This document shows positions 1 to 8,146 of a stretch of 64,000 nucleotides of DNA, piece by piece. The notes beneath the pieces are model-generated. The model made no database searches and was not told the DNA's origin. It was given only the letters and a program-made list of their open reading frames with translations. Location: the NCBI RefSeq assembly GCF_014654365.1, contig NZ_BNAY01000001.1, positions 1,612,001 to 1,676,000 on the forward strand. Reading direction: 5' to 3'. Positions within the stretch are counted from its first letter, which is position 1. The number at the start of each line of letters is the position of its first letter. Both the position numbers and the translations under genes were made by a program. This DNA comes from Amycolatopsis oliviviridis (GTDB lineage: Bacteria; Actinomycetota; Actinomycetes; Mycobacteriales; Pseudonocardiaceae).

Positions 1-336
1 CGCGAGATTGGACAGCATCGCGGCCAGGTCGCCCGCGCGTTCCAGCGCCGGTCCCGAAGTGATCCGGATGGCGGCGTTGAGCTCGGCGGCGACGATCATC
101 GCCATACTCGTCTTGCCCAGCCCCGGCGGGCCCGAGAGCAGGACGTGATCCGGCGGGACACCCCGGCGTCGCGCGCTCTCCAGAACGAGTTCGAGCTGCT
201 CACGCACCCGCGGCTGACCGACGAACTCGTCCAGTTTGCGCGGGCGCAGCGTGGTCTCGACCTCGCGTTCGCCGGTCTGTGGCAAAGCCGAAAGAGTCTC
301 GTCGGCCTCGAATTCCGTCACGGCCTCATAGTCCAT
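1..336 (-). CDS. ruvB: RuvB Holliday junction branch-migration ATPase (N-terminal 112 residues; runs off the left edge)
   Basis: RuvB is the hexameric AAA+ motor that, with RuvA, drives branch migration of Holliday junctions during recombination repair. Only residues 1-112 are inside the window. The visible part has the typical acidic N-terminus, the [11 protein letters not shown] segment, and the Walker A motif GPPGLGKTS at about residues 69-77, followed by the start of the sensor region. The ATG at 334-336 is the only sensible start and lies 8 bases past the ruvA stop. It is the last gene of ruvC-ruvA-ruvB on the minus strand. The remaining two thirds, with Walker B and the winged helix, lies outside the window, so intactness cannot be judged. 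Confidence 0.97.
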   Translation of the reverse strand, partial: MDYEAVTEFEADETLSALPQTGEREVETTLRPRKLDEFVGQPRVREQLELVLESARRRGVPPDHVLLSGPPGLGKTSMAMIVAAELNAAIRITSGPALERAGDLAAMLSNLA

Positions 337-344
337 GTGACGGG

Positions 345-944
345 TTACCGCTTACGCCCGAGGGTGGCCAACGCGGCGCGCAGCACGGAGGACGTCGTGT
401 GGCCTTCGCCCTCGCTGAGCACCTTGTCGACGGACTGCTCGGCCTGTTTGGCCGGGAAGCCGAGACCGGCGAGCGCCTCGACGACCTCGTTGCGCAGCGC
501 GCCGGGCGCGACGACGGCCGGGGAGCCGTCGGTCGGGCCGGCGAGCGCGGTGACCTTGTCGCGCAGTTCGAGGGTGAGCCGCTCGGCGCCCTTGCGGCCG
601 ATACCTGGCACCTGGGTGAGCACGGTGATGTTGCCTTCGACCAGCGCGGACCGCAGTTTGTCGGGGTCGAGGACGGCCAGCGTCGCCAGCGCGAGCCGCG
701 GGCCGATCCCGGAGACCGTCTGCAGCAGGCCGAACAGTTCGCGGGCGTCGGCGTCGGCGAAACCGAACAGCGTCAAGGAGTCTTCGCGGACCACGAGCGC
801 GGTGTGCAGCATCGCCTGCTCGCCGCGGCGAAGCGTCGCGAGGGTGGCGGGGGTGGCCTGCACGGCGAAGCCCACTCCCCCGACCTCGATCACGACGTGG
901 TCGAGACCGATGGAGAGGATTTCTCCACGTACCGAGGAGATCAT
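345..944 (-). CDS. ruvA: RuvA Holliday junction DNA-binding subunit
   Basis: RuvA is the tetrameric protein that clamps the four-way junction and loads RuvB rings. The 199-residue product begins [13 protein letters not shown]. It has the OB-fold N-terminal domain (1-65), helix-hairpin-helix motifs ([12 protein letters not shown] and [14 protein letters not shown]) in the middle, and the C-terminal RuvB-contact helices (about 150-199). A longer reading frame extends upstream, but its residues are arginine-rich and not RuvA-like, so the ATG at 944 is chosen. That ATG overlaps the ruvC stop by four bases (ATGA), indicating translational coupling. Length and motifs are normal for the family. Confidence 0.97.
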   Translation of the reverse strand: MISSVRGEILSIGLDHVVIEVGGVGFAVQATPATLATLRRGEQAMLHTALVVREDSLTLFGFADADARELFGLLQTVSGIGPRLALATLAVLDPDKLRSALVEGNITVLTQVPGIGRKGAERLTLELRDKVTALAGPTDGSPAVVAPGALRNEVVEALAGLGFPAKQAEQSVDKVLSEGEGHTTSSVLRAALATLGRKR

Positions 945-1540
945 CGAGCCGCTCCCTGCGTCTTCGCTTCTTGTTGTTTGGCGCGCTGTGCCGCGGCGGC
1001 GAGCCTGGCCTTGTGGTTCTTGGCGATCTCGGCCGCCCTGGCTTCGGCTTCGGCGAGCCGGACGCGCATCGGTTCGCGCCACAGATGGCAGATCGCGAGC
1101 GCGAGCGCGTCCGCGGCGTCCGCCGGATGCGGTTTGACCTCGAGGCCGAGCAGTCGCATGACCATACCGGTGACCTGCGCCTTGTCCGCGCGGCCGGAGC
1201 CCGTGACGGCGGCCTTGACCTCACTCGGCGTGTGGAACACGACCGGCAGCCCGCGTTTCGCGGCCGCGAGCGCGACGACGCCGCCCGCCTGCGCCGTGCC
1301 CATCGCGGTGCGCACGTTGTGCTGCGCGAAGACCCGCTCCACGGCGACGGCTTCGGGCTTGTAGCGATCCATCCACCGCTCGGCGGCGTCGGAGATCCCC
1401 AGCAGCCGCACGGAAAGATCGGCGTCCGGCGGGGTCCGCACGACGTCGACGGCCACGGCGCGGACGGTGCGGCCCGTGCCGCCGTCGACCACTCCGAGCC
1501 CGCACCTGGTCAGACCGGGGTCGACCCCGAGTACCCGCAC
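941..1540 (-). CDS. ruvC: RuvC crossover junction endonuclease
   Basis: RuvC is the dimeric Mg-dependent resolvase that nicks Holliday junctions symmetrically. From the GTG at 1540 the protein has 199 residues and starts [14 protein letters not shown]. The four acidic catalytic residues fall where the family needs them: Asp7 (GVDPG), Glu68 (AVERVF), Asp141 and Asp144 (PADAADA). An upstream in-frame ATG at 1564 would add eight residues, but the GTG has GGAGGA a few bases ahead and matches the usual RuvC N-terminus, so it is preferred. It is the first gene of the ruvCAB operon and shares an ATGA overlap with ruvA. Confidence 0.95.
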   Translation of the reverse strand: MRVLGVDPGLTRCGLGVVDGGTGRTVRAVAVDVVRTPPDADLSVRLLGISDAAERWMDRYKPEAVAVERVFAQHNVRTAMGTAQAGGVVALAAAKRGLPVVFHTPSEVKAAVTGSGRADKAQVTGMVMRLLGLEVKPHPADAADALALAICHLWREPMRVRLAEAEARAAEIAKNHKARLAAAAQRAKQQEAKTQGAAR

Positions 1541-1614
1541 GCTTTCCTCCGCTCCGGCGAACATCAGTTCGAGATCCGAGGCTACCCGGAGGTGCCTCCC
1601 GGCAAGATGAGGAC

Positions 1615-2061
1615 ATGCCGAGCCCCGACGACTTCACCGCCCATCTGGGTCTCCAGCCGCTGCCCGTCGAGGGCGGCCGCTGGGCACAGAGCTGGCGTGA
1701 CGAGACCGCCTCCGCGATCTACTACCTGCTCGTCCCGCCGGAGACATCGGCGCCGCACCGGCTGGACCGGCTGGAGATCTACGCCCACCACGCCGGGGCG
1801 CCGGTGCGGATGCTGCTGCTGTATCCGGACGGCCGGATCGCACGGCCGGTGCTGGGTCCGGACGTCGCGGCCGGTCAGCGTCCGCAGGTGGGGGTGCCTG
1901 CCGGGGTCTGGCAGGCGTCGGTGAGTACCGGTGAGTGGAGCCTGGTCGGGACCGTGGTGGTGCCGCCTTATACGGACGACAGTGTGGAGTTCCGCTCGGC
2001 GGCGGCTTTGGCGGCGGAATGGCCGGAGGCTGCGGAAGACCTGGCTCCGTGGCTCGAGTGA
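1615..2061 (+). CDS. Cupin protein of the DUF985 (Cupin_5) family
   Basis: This 148-residue cytosolic protein has the pattern of DUF985 cupins: an EGG motif near residue 20, a stretch IYYLL followed by HRLDRLE, then [26 protein letters not shown] and VPAGVWQAS, all single-domain beta-barrel elements. Members are loosely linked to sugar-epimerase-like folds; the substrate is unknown. The gene is divergent from ruvC, with 74 bases between start codons, and ends just before a strong hairpin. Family placement is good; no function is claimed. Confidence 0.88.
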   Translation: MPSPDDFTAHLGLQPLPVEGGRWAQSWRDETASAIYYLLVPPETSAPHRLDRLEIYAHHAGAPVRMLLLYPDGRIARPVLGPDVAAGQRPQVGVPAGVWQASVSTGEWSLVGTVVVPPYTDDSVEFRSAAALAAEWPEAAEDLAPWLE

Positions 2062-2065
2062 GCGG

Positions 2066-2085
2066 GCATTTAGTCCTCTGAATGC
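2066..2085. repeat. Single arm of the AGTCCTCTGAATGCG intergenic repeat
   Basis: The 20 bases GCATTTAGTCCTCTGAATGC lie right after the cupin gene. They match one arm of the paired inverted repeats at 22892-22959 and 23442-23506. Here the partner arm is absent, so this looks like a decayed or half copy. Confidence 0.75.
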
Positions 2086-2092
2086 GCCTTTC

Positions 2093-2155
2093 TGAAGTAC
2101 GTGAAGGCCCCCTTCATTGCGCCTAGCGCAATGAAGGGGGCCTTCACGTACTTCA
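2093..2155. terminator. Bidirectional hairpin between convergent genes (29-bp perfect stem)
   Basis: Two perfectly complementary 29-base arms (2093-2121 and 2127-2155) are separated by the loop CCTAG. The arm includes GAAGGCCCCCTTCAT. It lies between the ends of the cupin gene (plus) and the DUF4262 gene (minus), so it can terminate both. A partial copy of the same sequence occurs at 50245-50279. Confidence 0.85.
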
Positions 2156-2184
2156 AACGACCAGGGTGCCGCGCCGAGAGGACC

Positions 2185-2715
2185 TCAAGGACCGTCGACG
2201 CCCGGCGTCCAGCTCTCCGGATCGCCGGATTCCGTCAGCACCGGCTGGTACTGCGCGAAGCCTTCCGGCGCGTCCGGATGCCAGGGGAAGTGCCCGTCCG
2301 GCGTGGCGACGATCAGCTGCAGCGCCGGGAAGTCCCCGTCCGGGTAGATCAGGAACGCGCTCCCGAAGTACTCGGGATAGTGCCCCTTCGCGACCCGTTC
2401 GAAGACCACCGCCGCGCCTTCGAAGAAATCGTCGTAGCGCTTGCCGACCTCGAAGATCTCGCCGGCGGCCGCACGGTCGACGTAGGCGTCGAGCAGGACC
2501 GGCCCCATCTGCCCGGGCAGTCCGATGACGACCGCTTCCGCCACGTTGTGCAGCGCCCAGGCGCACGCGGTGAAACAGAACGGCGCGTCGTTCTCGTCGC
2601 CGTCGACCGCGATGACCGCGTTCCCTCTCGCCTGAGCCTGCGACTCGATCCACTGGATCAGTTCGGTTTCTTCGGCGGTGAGGGCATCGGCTTCGGAGGT
2701 CGTCACGCGCGACAT
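2185..2715 (-). CDS. DUF4262 family protein
   Basis: This 176-residue soluble protein has the layout of DUF4262 proteins: an N-terminal helix (EETELIQWIESQAQARG), a beta strand region with PFCFTACAWAL, and a C-terminal part rich in aromatic residues and acids (HYPEYFGSAFLIYPDGDFPALQ, YQPVLTE). No catalytic motif is apparent and the biochemical role of the family is not known. The ATG at 2715 is the first in frame. It is transcribed toward the shared hairpin at 2093-2155. The CDS call is firm; the family name rests on overall pattern. Confidence 0.85.
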   Translation of the reverse strand: MSRVTTSEADALTAEETELIQWIESQAQARGNAVIAVDGDENDAPFCFTACAWALHNVAEAVVIGLPGQMGPVLLDAYVDRAAAGEIFEVGKRYDDFFEGAAVVFERVAKGHYPEYFGSAFLIYPDGDFPALQLIVATPDGHFPWHPDAPEGFAQYQPVLTESGDPESWTPGVDGP

Positions 2716-2782
2716 TGTGCCCCACGCGAGCGCCCGTACCTAGTCCCGGGACCGATTTTCCGCGGCATGGCGGGAAAAACGA

Positions 2783-2934
2783 TCAGCCGACCTCGGCCAT
2801 GACCTCATCCGATACATGGAATCCGGCGCAGTGCGTAAACGTTCTGCACGTCGTCGCGAGCAACCGTCAGCCGACCTCGGCCATGACCTCGTCCGATACG
2901 TCGAAGTTCGCGTAAACGTTCTGCACGTCGTCGC
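2783..2934. repeat. Tandem partial duplication of the yebC 3' end
   Basis: Bases 2783-2857 repeat bases 2867-2934 with a few substitutions and about seven extra bases. The second copy holds the real last codons and stop of yebC. The first copy lies downstream of that stop and repeats the same stop context (TCAGCCGACCTCGGCCATGA on the plus strand). The period is 84 bases. It looks like a slippage or recombination scar. Confidence 0.88.
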
Positions 2935-3616
2935 AATCCTCAAGGGCGTCGATGAGCTTGAAGACCTTCTTCGCGCCTTCGACGTCCAGCGGGACGCTGA
3001 CCGTCGGCAGGAAGGTGAGATCCGCGGACTCGTACTCGAAACCGGCTTCCTGCAAGGCTTTCCGGACCGGGACGAGGTCGGTGGCCTCGGAGACGATCTC
3101 GAAGTTCTCGTCGAGGTCGTTGACCTCCTCGGCGCCGGCGTCGAGGACGGCCAAGAGCACGTCGTCCTCGGCGGCCTCGCCCTTGGGCATGATCACGACG
3201 CCCTTGCGGTTGAACATGTAGGCGACCGAACCCGGGTCGGCGAGGGAGCCGTTGTTCCGGGTGAGCGCGGTCCGGACCTCCATGGCGGCGCGGTTCTTGT
3301 TGTCGGTGAGGCATTCGATCAGCACGGCCACACCGTTCGGGCCGTAGCCTTCGTAGGTGATGGTCTGCCAGTCGGCGCCACCGGCTTCTTCACCGGCGCC
3401 GCGCTTGCGGGCGCGCTCGATGTTGTCCTGCGGGACCGAGTTCTTCTTGGCCTTCTGGATGGCGTCGTAGAGCGTCGGGTTGCCGTCCGGGTCACCACCG
3501 CCGGTGCGTCCCGCCACCTCGATGTTCTTGATCAACCGGGCGAAGAGCTTGCCGCGCTTCGCGTCCAGGTTGGCCTTCTTGTGCTTCGTGGTGGCCCACT
3601 TGGAGTGGCCGCTCAT
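2867..3616 (-). CDS. YebC/TACO1-family regulatory protein
   Basis: YebC/PmpR proteins are soluble DNA-binding or ribosome-associated proteins. Some act as transcription factors; recent work links others to translation of difficult sequences such as polyproline. The 249-residue protein starts [15 protein letters not shown], the family hallmark, and keeps the three-domain arrangement with [12 protein letters not shown] near residue 95 and NRAAMEVR after it. The ATG at 3616 is preceded by GGAGGAGAG. Its position between pdxT and ruvC is the conserved actinobacterial arrangement. The last part of its coding region is tandemly duplicated downstream. Confidence 0.96.
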   Translation of the reverse strand: MSGHSKWATTKHKKANLDAKRGKLFARLIKNIEVAGRTGGGDPDGNPTLYDAIQKAKKNSVPQDNIERARKRGAGEEAGGADWQTITYEGYGPNGVAVLIECLTDNKNRAAMEVRTALTRNNGSLADPGSVAYMFNRKGVVIMPKGEAAEDDVLLAVLDAGAEEVNDLDENFEIVSEATDLVPVRKALQEAGFEYESADLTFLPTVSVPLDVEGAKKVFKLIDALEDCDDVQNVYANFDVSDEVMAEVG

Positions 3617-3662
3617 CTCTCCTCCATCTACTCCTGTGCCCGCCGCTGAGCACCGGTTTTGC

Positions 3663-4292
3663 TTAAGCCTGCCGCACGAGGTCGACGAACAGCCTGTGCA
3701 CGCGCTCGTCCCCGGTGAGTTCGGGGTGGAACGACGTGGCGAGTACCGCCCCCTGCCGGACCGCGACGATCCTAGCGGCCGCGTCGTCCGAGCCCGGCAT
3801 TTCGGGGACACTGGCGAGTACTTCCACCCCGTCACCCGCCTTTTCGACCCACGGGGCGCGGATGAACACAGCGTGCACCGGACCGCCTTCGATGCCGGTG
3901 AAGTCGAGATCGGCCTCGAACGAATCCACCTGCCGACCGAACGCGTTGCGCCGGACGACGACGTCGAGCCCGCCGAGTTGCTGCTGGTCAGGCCGTCCGT
4001 CGAGGGCCTGGCGGGCGAGCAGGATCATCCCGGCGCAGGAGCCGAACGCGGGCAGGCCGCCCGCGATGCGCTCCCGCAGCGGTTCGAGCAGTTCGAAGGT
4101 CTCGAGCAGCCTCGACATGGTGGTCGACTCGCCGCCCGGCAGCACCAGACCGTCCACTTCGGACAGTTCGCTCGCGCGGCGGACCGGCAGCGCACGGGCA
4201 CCGGCGCGCTCCACCATCGCGGCGTGCTCCCGCACGTCGCCCTGCAGTGCGAGCACGCCGACCACCGGCCGTGCCCCCGTCGCGATCGCCAC
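3663..4292 (-). CDS. pdxT: PdxT, glutaminase subunit of pyridoxal 5'-phosphate synthase
   Basis: PdxT hydrolyses glutamine and channels ammonia to PdxS for PLP synthesis. The 209-residue class I amidotransferase starts at a GTG (4292) with GGGAGGT upstream. It carries [12 protein letters not shown], the PGGEST oxyanion strand (about 53-58), the nucleophile Cys86 in FGSCAGMI, and the C-terminal SFHPEL holding the catalytic His-Glu pair. Its partner pdxS is 14 kb away at 18066-18980. In many relatives they are close neighbours, so the two subunits here must be expressed from separate transcripts. Confidence 0.97.
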   Translation of the reverse strand: MAIATGARPVVGVLALQGDVREHAAMVERAGARALPVRRASELSEVDGLVLPGGESTTMSRLLETFELLEPLRERIAGGLPAFGSCAGMILLARQALDGRPDQQQLGGLDVVVRRNAFGRQVDSFEADLDFTGIEGGPVHAVFIRAPWVEKAGDGVEVLASVPEMPGSDDAAARIVAVRQGAVLATSFHPELTGDERVHRLFVDLVRQA

Positions 4293-4346
4293 CGGACCTC
4301 CCGAAAGACCTTCCCCTAAGCTTAGGCGCCCCGGGGAACGGCCAGG

Positions 4347-4667
4347 TCAGGGGACCCCGGCGAGCCGCAGCAGGGCGGCGGTCGCGGCGGCCGCCACGAC
4401 GACGAGCGCGAACGGTGCCTTGCGCCAGGCGAGCACGCCGCCGACCAGGACACCGGCGGGCCGGGCGTATCCGGCGAACTCGTGTCCTTCGGTGAGCGCG
4501 GCGACCGCGACCAGCGCGGCCAGCAGGACGACGGCCGAGCGCGCCATCAGTTTCTCTGCCTTCGGCGACACGGTGAACCGCGCCTTGAGCACCGGCCCGG
4601 CGAACCGGAAGGCGAAGGTCCCGGCGGCGAGCACGCCACCGGCGATGATCAGGTCCAGCGGGTCCAT
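4347..4667 (-). CDS. azlD: AzlD-type branched-chain amino acid export subunit
   Basis: This small hydrophobic protein (106 residues) has about four predicted membrane helices and the AzlD pattern (AAGTFAFRFAGP near the start, then hydrophobic blocks separated by short loops). AzlD works with AzlC as an exporter of branched-chain amino acids or analogues. Its ATG overlaps the azlC stop by one base, so the two are translated together. The genes sit beside a divergent cupin-HTH regulator, the usual arrangement for regulated azlCD pairs. Confidence 0.92.
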   Translation of the reverse strand: MDPLDLIIAGGVLAAGTFAFRFAGPVLKARFTVSPKAEKLMARSAVVLLAALVAVAALTEGHEFAGYARPAGVLVGGVLAWRKAPFALVVVAAAATAALLRLAGVP

Positions 4668-5380
4668 CAGCGCACTCCCTCGGGTTCGCGTTCGGCGGGT
4701 TCCTTCGCGGCCACTCCGGCCAGCACGCCGACCAGCGCGAGCAGCACCGGCAGCCCGGCGGGCAGGAACGGCGTCGTGGCCAGCGCGACGGCCACCCCGA
4801 GGAACACCGGCAGCCGGGCCGCGCGGTCGCGCAGCGACGGCAGGACCAGCGCGAGCAGGACCGCCGGGAAGGCCGCGTCGAGGCCGAAGGCGTCGGTGTC
4901 ACTGATCGCGGTCCCGGCGTACGCCCCGGCGAGGACGCCGACGTTCCAGCACACGAACAGCCCGATCCCGCACACCCAGTACGCCGCCTTGCGCCGCTCC
5001 TCATCACGCTGGGCCAGCGCGAACGCGACCGATTCGTCGATCATCAGGTGACTGCCGACGACCCTCGACGACCACCGCTTGCCCAGGACGTCGCCGATCG
5101 CGAAGCCGAACGGCAGATGCCGCGCGTTGGCCAGCAGCCCGGCCGCGACGGCCGCGACCGGGCTGCCGCCCGCGGCGATGATGCCGACGAACATGAACTG
5201 CGAGGCGCCCGCGAAGACGAGTACCGAAAGCAGCATCGGCGCCCAGATCGGGAAGCCGGAGCCCACCGCGATCGCGCCGTAGGAGATGCCGACAATGGTG
5301 TCGGCGAGGCAGACCAGCCCGATGTCACGGAGAAGATCGCGCCCCAGGACACGAGTGGTTGTTCGCCATATCGAACGCAT
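4667..5380 (-). CDS. azlC: AzlC family permease subunit
   Basis: AzlC is the larger membrane subunit of the AzlCD exporter. From the ATG at 5380 the product is 237 residues with five or more hydrophobic helices and the conserved segments GISYGAIAVGSGFP, FAGASQFMFVGI and ARHLPFGFAIG. A reading frame continues upstream to 5479, but those residues (many Arg and Cys) do not fit the family and overlap the divergent regulator, so the shorter start is used. The start codon overlaps the first of four CGAACGCA repeats that fill the divergent promoter. Confidence 0.92.
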   Translation of the reverse strand: MRSIWRTTTRVLGRDLLRDIGLVCLADTIVGISYGAIAVGSGFPIWAPMLLSVLVFAGASQFMFVGIIAAGGSPVAAVAAGLLANARHLPFGFAIGDVLGKRWSSRVVGSHLMIDESVAFALAQRDEERRKAAYWVCGIGLFVCWNVGVLAGAYAGTAISDTDAFGLDAAFPAVLLALVLPSLRDRAARLPVFLGVAVALATTPFLPAGLPVLLALVGVLAGVAAKEPAEREPEGVR

Positions 5381-5449
5381 GGTGTCATACAATGAACGAA
5401 CGCAGCCGTGTTCGTCAAGGCGAACGCAACGACCGATGGAGCGAACGCA
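5372..5449. promoter_or_regulatory. Four direct CGAACGCA repeats in the azlC/regulator divergent promoter
   Basis: Identical octamers CGAACGCA occur at 5372-5379, 5397-5404, 5421-5428 and 5442-5449, spaced 25, 24 and 21 bases. They cover the region between the two divergent start codons, and the outer copies overlap both starts. Direct repeats of this kind fit an operator for the adjacent HTH-cupin protein. That role is inference. Confidence 0.6.
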
Positions 5450-6015
5450 TGTCCCCGACCGCGTCCGGCAGCGCGCCACTGGACGTCATCGCCACGTCCC
5501 TGCGCCGGGAACGCGCCCGCACCGGGCTGTCCCTCACCGAGGTCGCGAAACGCGCCGGCATCGCGAAATCCACGCTCTCCCAGCTGGAGTCCGGAGCCGG
5601 GAACCCGAGTGTCGAGACGATCTGGGCGCTGTGCGTCGCGCTCGACGTCCCGTTCTCCCGGGTGGTCGAACCCGAACGCCCCCGTGTGCAGGTCATCCGC
5701 TCGGGCAACGGGCCGACGGTGTTCGCCGAACACGCCGACTACGCGTGCACGCTGCTCAGTTCCTGCCCGCCCGGTGCCCGGCGCGACGTCTACCTGATCC
5801 GCGCCGAGCCCGGCAAGCCGCGGCTCTCGGATCCGCATATGAGCGGCATTGTCGAGCACATGATCCTCAGCGCCGGCCGGGCCAAGGTCGGGCCGCTGGA
5901 CGAGCCGGTCGAGCTGCTGCCCGGCGACTACATCTGCTACCCCGGCGACGTGCCGCACATCTTCGAGGCGCTCGAGCCGGGCACGTACGGCGTCGAGATC
6001 GCGGAGTACACCTGA
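5449..6015 (+). CDS. XRE-family regulator with C-terminal cupin domain
   Basis: A 188-residue one-component regulator. Residues about 12-68 form a helix-turn-helix (LRRERARTGLSLTEVAKRAG, then KSTLSQLESGAGNPSVETIW). Residues about 90-185 form a cupin barrel (HMILSAGRAKVGPL, ELLPGDYICYPGDVPHIFEAL) likely to bind a small ligand. Such proteins commonly control amino-acid export or catabolism genes. It diverges from azlCD, so it probably senses an amino acid and controls that pair. The ATG at 5449 gives the usual N-terminus; an upstream ATG at 5392 would add 19 residues inside the repeat-filled promoter and is less likely. Confidence 0.92.
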   Translation: MSPTASGSAPLDVIATSLRRERARTGLSLTEVAKRAGIAKSTLSQLESGAGNPSVETIWALCVALDVPFSRVVEPERPRVQVIRSGNGPTVFAEHADYACTLLSSCPPGARRDVYLIRAEPGKPRLSDPHMSGIVEHMILSAGRAKVGPLDEPVELLPGDYICYPGDVPHIFEALEPGTYGVEIAEYT

Positions 6016-7392
6016 TCAGGCGCGCTCCTCGGCTTTCTCCTCGGTGACGTCGGCGAGTTTCCAGCCGCCCTTCCGCCGCAGCACCACGAGGTAGTACGCG
6101 ATCGACAACAGGACGACGCAGGCCGTGACGATCAGGCTCGGCCGTCCCACCGCCGGGTCGAGCAGGTTCTGGTAGACCACGAACACCAGCACGGCCAGCG
6201 CCAGCACCGGCGCGACCGGGAACCACGGCATCCGGTACTTGGCGTGCGCCGTGGCACCGGTGCGGCGGCCGATGATCGCGCCGAGGCAGAGCGCCGCGTA
6301 GACCGCCACGATCGACGTGCTCGTGACCACCAGCAGCAGTTTCGGATCGACGAAGCAGAGCAGCGCGGCGACCAGGCCGGTGCCGACGGTGGCCACCCAC
6401 GGCGTCCCGAACCTCGGGTGCACGGCGGACAGCGCCCGGTTCACCGGTGACGGCCACGCGCTGTCCCGGCCGCTGCTGAACAGCATGCGCGAGCTGATCA
6501 GCACGATCGCCAGCACCGCGTTGATGATCGCGAGCGCGACGGCCAGGCCGAGCACGGTGTCGAGGGTTCCCCCGCCGAGCGAGCCGATGAAGTAGGACAG
6601 CATGTTCTCCGAGGCGAACAGCGCGTTCAGATCCGGCGCGCCGACGAGGACCGCGGTCACCGGGATCAGTTCGGCCAGCACCGTGATGCCGAGCGCGAAC
6701 AGGATCGCGCGGGCGATGCCGCGCGAGGCGTCCTGCGTCTCCTCACCGAAGTACACCGCCGAGCCGTAGCCGTTGTAGGCGAAGATCGCGACCGACGTGG
6801 CGATCGCGATGGCGCCGACCGTGGCCGGGCCGCCGTCCGAAGCGACCGGATGGGTGAGCAGATCACTGAACGGGCGGGCCGGGTTCAGCAGCCCGAGCGC
6901 GCTGACCACGATCAGCGCGAGGATCTCGATCGCCAGGAAGATCCCGGTGACCCAGGCGTTGAGCTTGATGTCGAACACCCCGACCACGGCCGCGACCACG
7001 CAGGTCACGGCGGCGATCACCGGGCCGGCCACCCCGGGGAGGAGGACGCCGAGATAGGTGCCGACGCCGAGCGCGATCACCGCCACGATGAGGACCTGCG
7101 TGATGATCATCAGGCCCAGCACGGCGAATCCGGGCAAGCGGCCGAGCGTACGGGTGACGATCGCGTACTCGCCGCCCGCCAGCGGGAACGCCGACGCGAG
7201 TTCGGCGTAGACGAAGGCCATGAACACCCCGACGACCGCGGCGGCCACGAAGCTGTAGAAGGCGCCCGTCCCGGCGCCGGAGATCACCCCCGGCGCGATG
7301 ATGAAGACCGACGAGGCGGGGCTGATCGCGGAGAGCGTGATGAGCAGCGTGCCGAGGGTGCGCAGACCGCGGCGCAGGGCGGGAGTGGACAC
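6016..7392 (-). CDS. APC-superfamily amino acid/amine permease
   Basis: This 458-residue membrane protein has about 12 hydrophobic helices and APC-superfamily features: an early SAISPASSVFIIAPGV helix, EYAIVTRTLGRLPGF, and the gating region IFAYNGYGSAVYFGEE. The likely start is the GTG at 7392, which has GGAGG upstream and gives VSTPALRRGLRTLG. A longer frame into the promoter is rejected. It is divergent from a TetR gene that is coupled to a P1-family peptidase, so the three probably form a uptake-and-hydrolysis unit for an amino-acid amide, peptide or similar compound. The substrate cannot be read from sequence. Confidence 0.92.
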   Translation of the reverse strand: MSTPALRRGLRTLGTLLITLSAISPASSVFIIAPGVISGAGTGAFYSFVAAAVVGVFMAFVYAELASAFPLAGGEYAIVTRTLGRLPGFAVLGLMIITQVLIVAVIALGVGTYLGVLLPGVAGPVIAAVTCVVAAVVGVFDIKLNAWVTGIFLAIEILALIVVSALGLLNPARPFSDLLTHPVASDGGPATVGAIAIATSVAIFAYNGYGSAVYFGEETQDASRGIARAILFALGITVLAELIPVTAVLVGAPDLNALFASENMLSYFIGSLGGGTLDTVLGLAVALAIINAVLAIVLISSRMLFSSGRDSAWPSPVNRALSAVHPRFGTPWVATVGTGLVAALLCFVDPKLLLVVTSTSIVAVYAALCLGAIIGRRTGATAHAKYRMPWFPVAPVLALAVLVFVVYQNLLDPAVGRPSLIVTACVVLLSIAYYLVVLRRKGGWKLADVTEEKAEERA

Positions 7393-7427
7393 GGCCGACC
7401 TCCTACAAGGTGGGTTCCTTGAATCTC

Positions 7428-7527
7428 CTTCGAAGAACTGTTGAGCACGCATCAAAGGCCCTTCACGTTGTGACGTCAAGGCCTGATCGCGATCAGGCCT
7501 TGCGTTTTTCGAACAAGATTCGAAGAA
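7428..7527. promoter_or_regulatory. Candidate TetR operator region with TTCGAA repeats and a 26-bp perfect palindrome
   Basis: The 142-base divergent promoter holds TTCGAA cores at 7429-7434, 7508-7513 and 7519-7524 (contexts CTTCGAAGAA and ATTCGAAGAA). At 7477-7502 there is a loop-less perfect palindrome with half-site CAAGGCCTGATCG, followed by a T-run (CGTTTTT). The TTCGAA repeats are likely operators for the adjacent TetR. The palindrome could be a second operator, an attenuator, or a terminator. These roles are inference. Confidence 0.55.
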
Positions 7528-7534
7528 TGAGGGC

Positions 7535-8146
7535 ATGGCAAGACCGAGCAAGGCACCGGAACGACGAGCCGAACTGATCGAGGTGGCCAGACGGGCCCTC
7601 CTCGACCGCGGCGTGCTGAACCTGCGGCTGAGGGACATCGCCGAGGGCGCGGGACTGTCGTCGGGTTCGGTCCTGTACTACTTCCCCACCCTCACCGACC
7701 TGCTCCAGGAAGTGCAGCGTGAGGCGGTGGCCAGGTTCTGCTCGGCGAGGGAGCTGGCCGCCGCCGCGAAGTCGAGCCCCGCCGAACGGCTGACGGCGAT
7801 GATCCGCAGTGGCCTGCCCACCGGCCCCACGGACGAACTCTGCGTGCTGCTCTACGAACTCGGCACGATCGCCCGCCGCGACCCCGCGTACGCCGCCCGG
7901 CACATCGCGCTCTACGAGCAGCAGGTCCGGATCTACACCGGCATCCTCGAAGCGGGCGCGGCCACCGGCGAGTTCACCCTGACCGCGGACGCCGTCGCGA
8001 TCGCCCGGAACCTCGTCGCGCTGGAAGACGGCTACGGCCTGCACCTCACCCAGGCCGTGCCGACGCTGGAAACCGCGACCGCCGAAGCCCTGTTGCTCTC
8101 TTACGCCCGCATCGCCACCTCGAACCCTTTGGAGGACCGTTCATGA
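7535..8146 (+). CDS. TetR/AcrR-family transcriptional regulator
   Basis: A 203-residue repressor-type protein. The N-terminal DNA-binding domain is clear (ELIEVARRALLDRGVLNLRLRDIAEGAG...SSGSVLYYFPTLTDLLQEV, residues about 13-60), followed by an all-helical ligand domain. The sequence resembles BetI-like TetR regulators. It overlaps the downstream peptidase gene by four bases (ATGA) and is divergent from the permease, so it likely controls both. Inducer unknown. Confidence 0.94.
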   Translation: MARPSKAPERRAELIEVARRALLDRGVLNLRLRDIAEGAGLSSGSVLYYFPTLTDLLQEVQREAVARFCSARELAAAAKSSPAERLTAMIRSGLPTGPTDELCVLLYELGTIARRDPAYAARHIALYEQQVRIYTGILEAGAATGEFTLTADAVAIARNLVALEDGYGLHLTQAVPTLETATAEALLLSYARIATSNPLEDRS

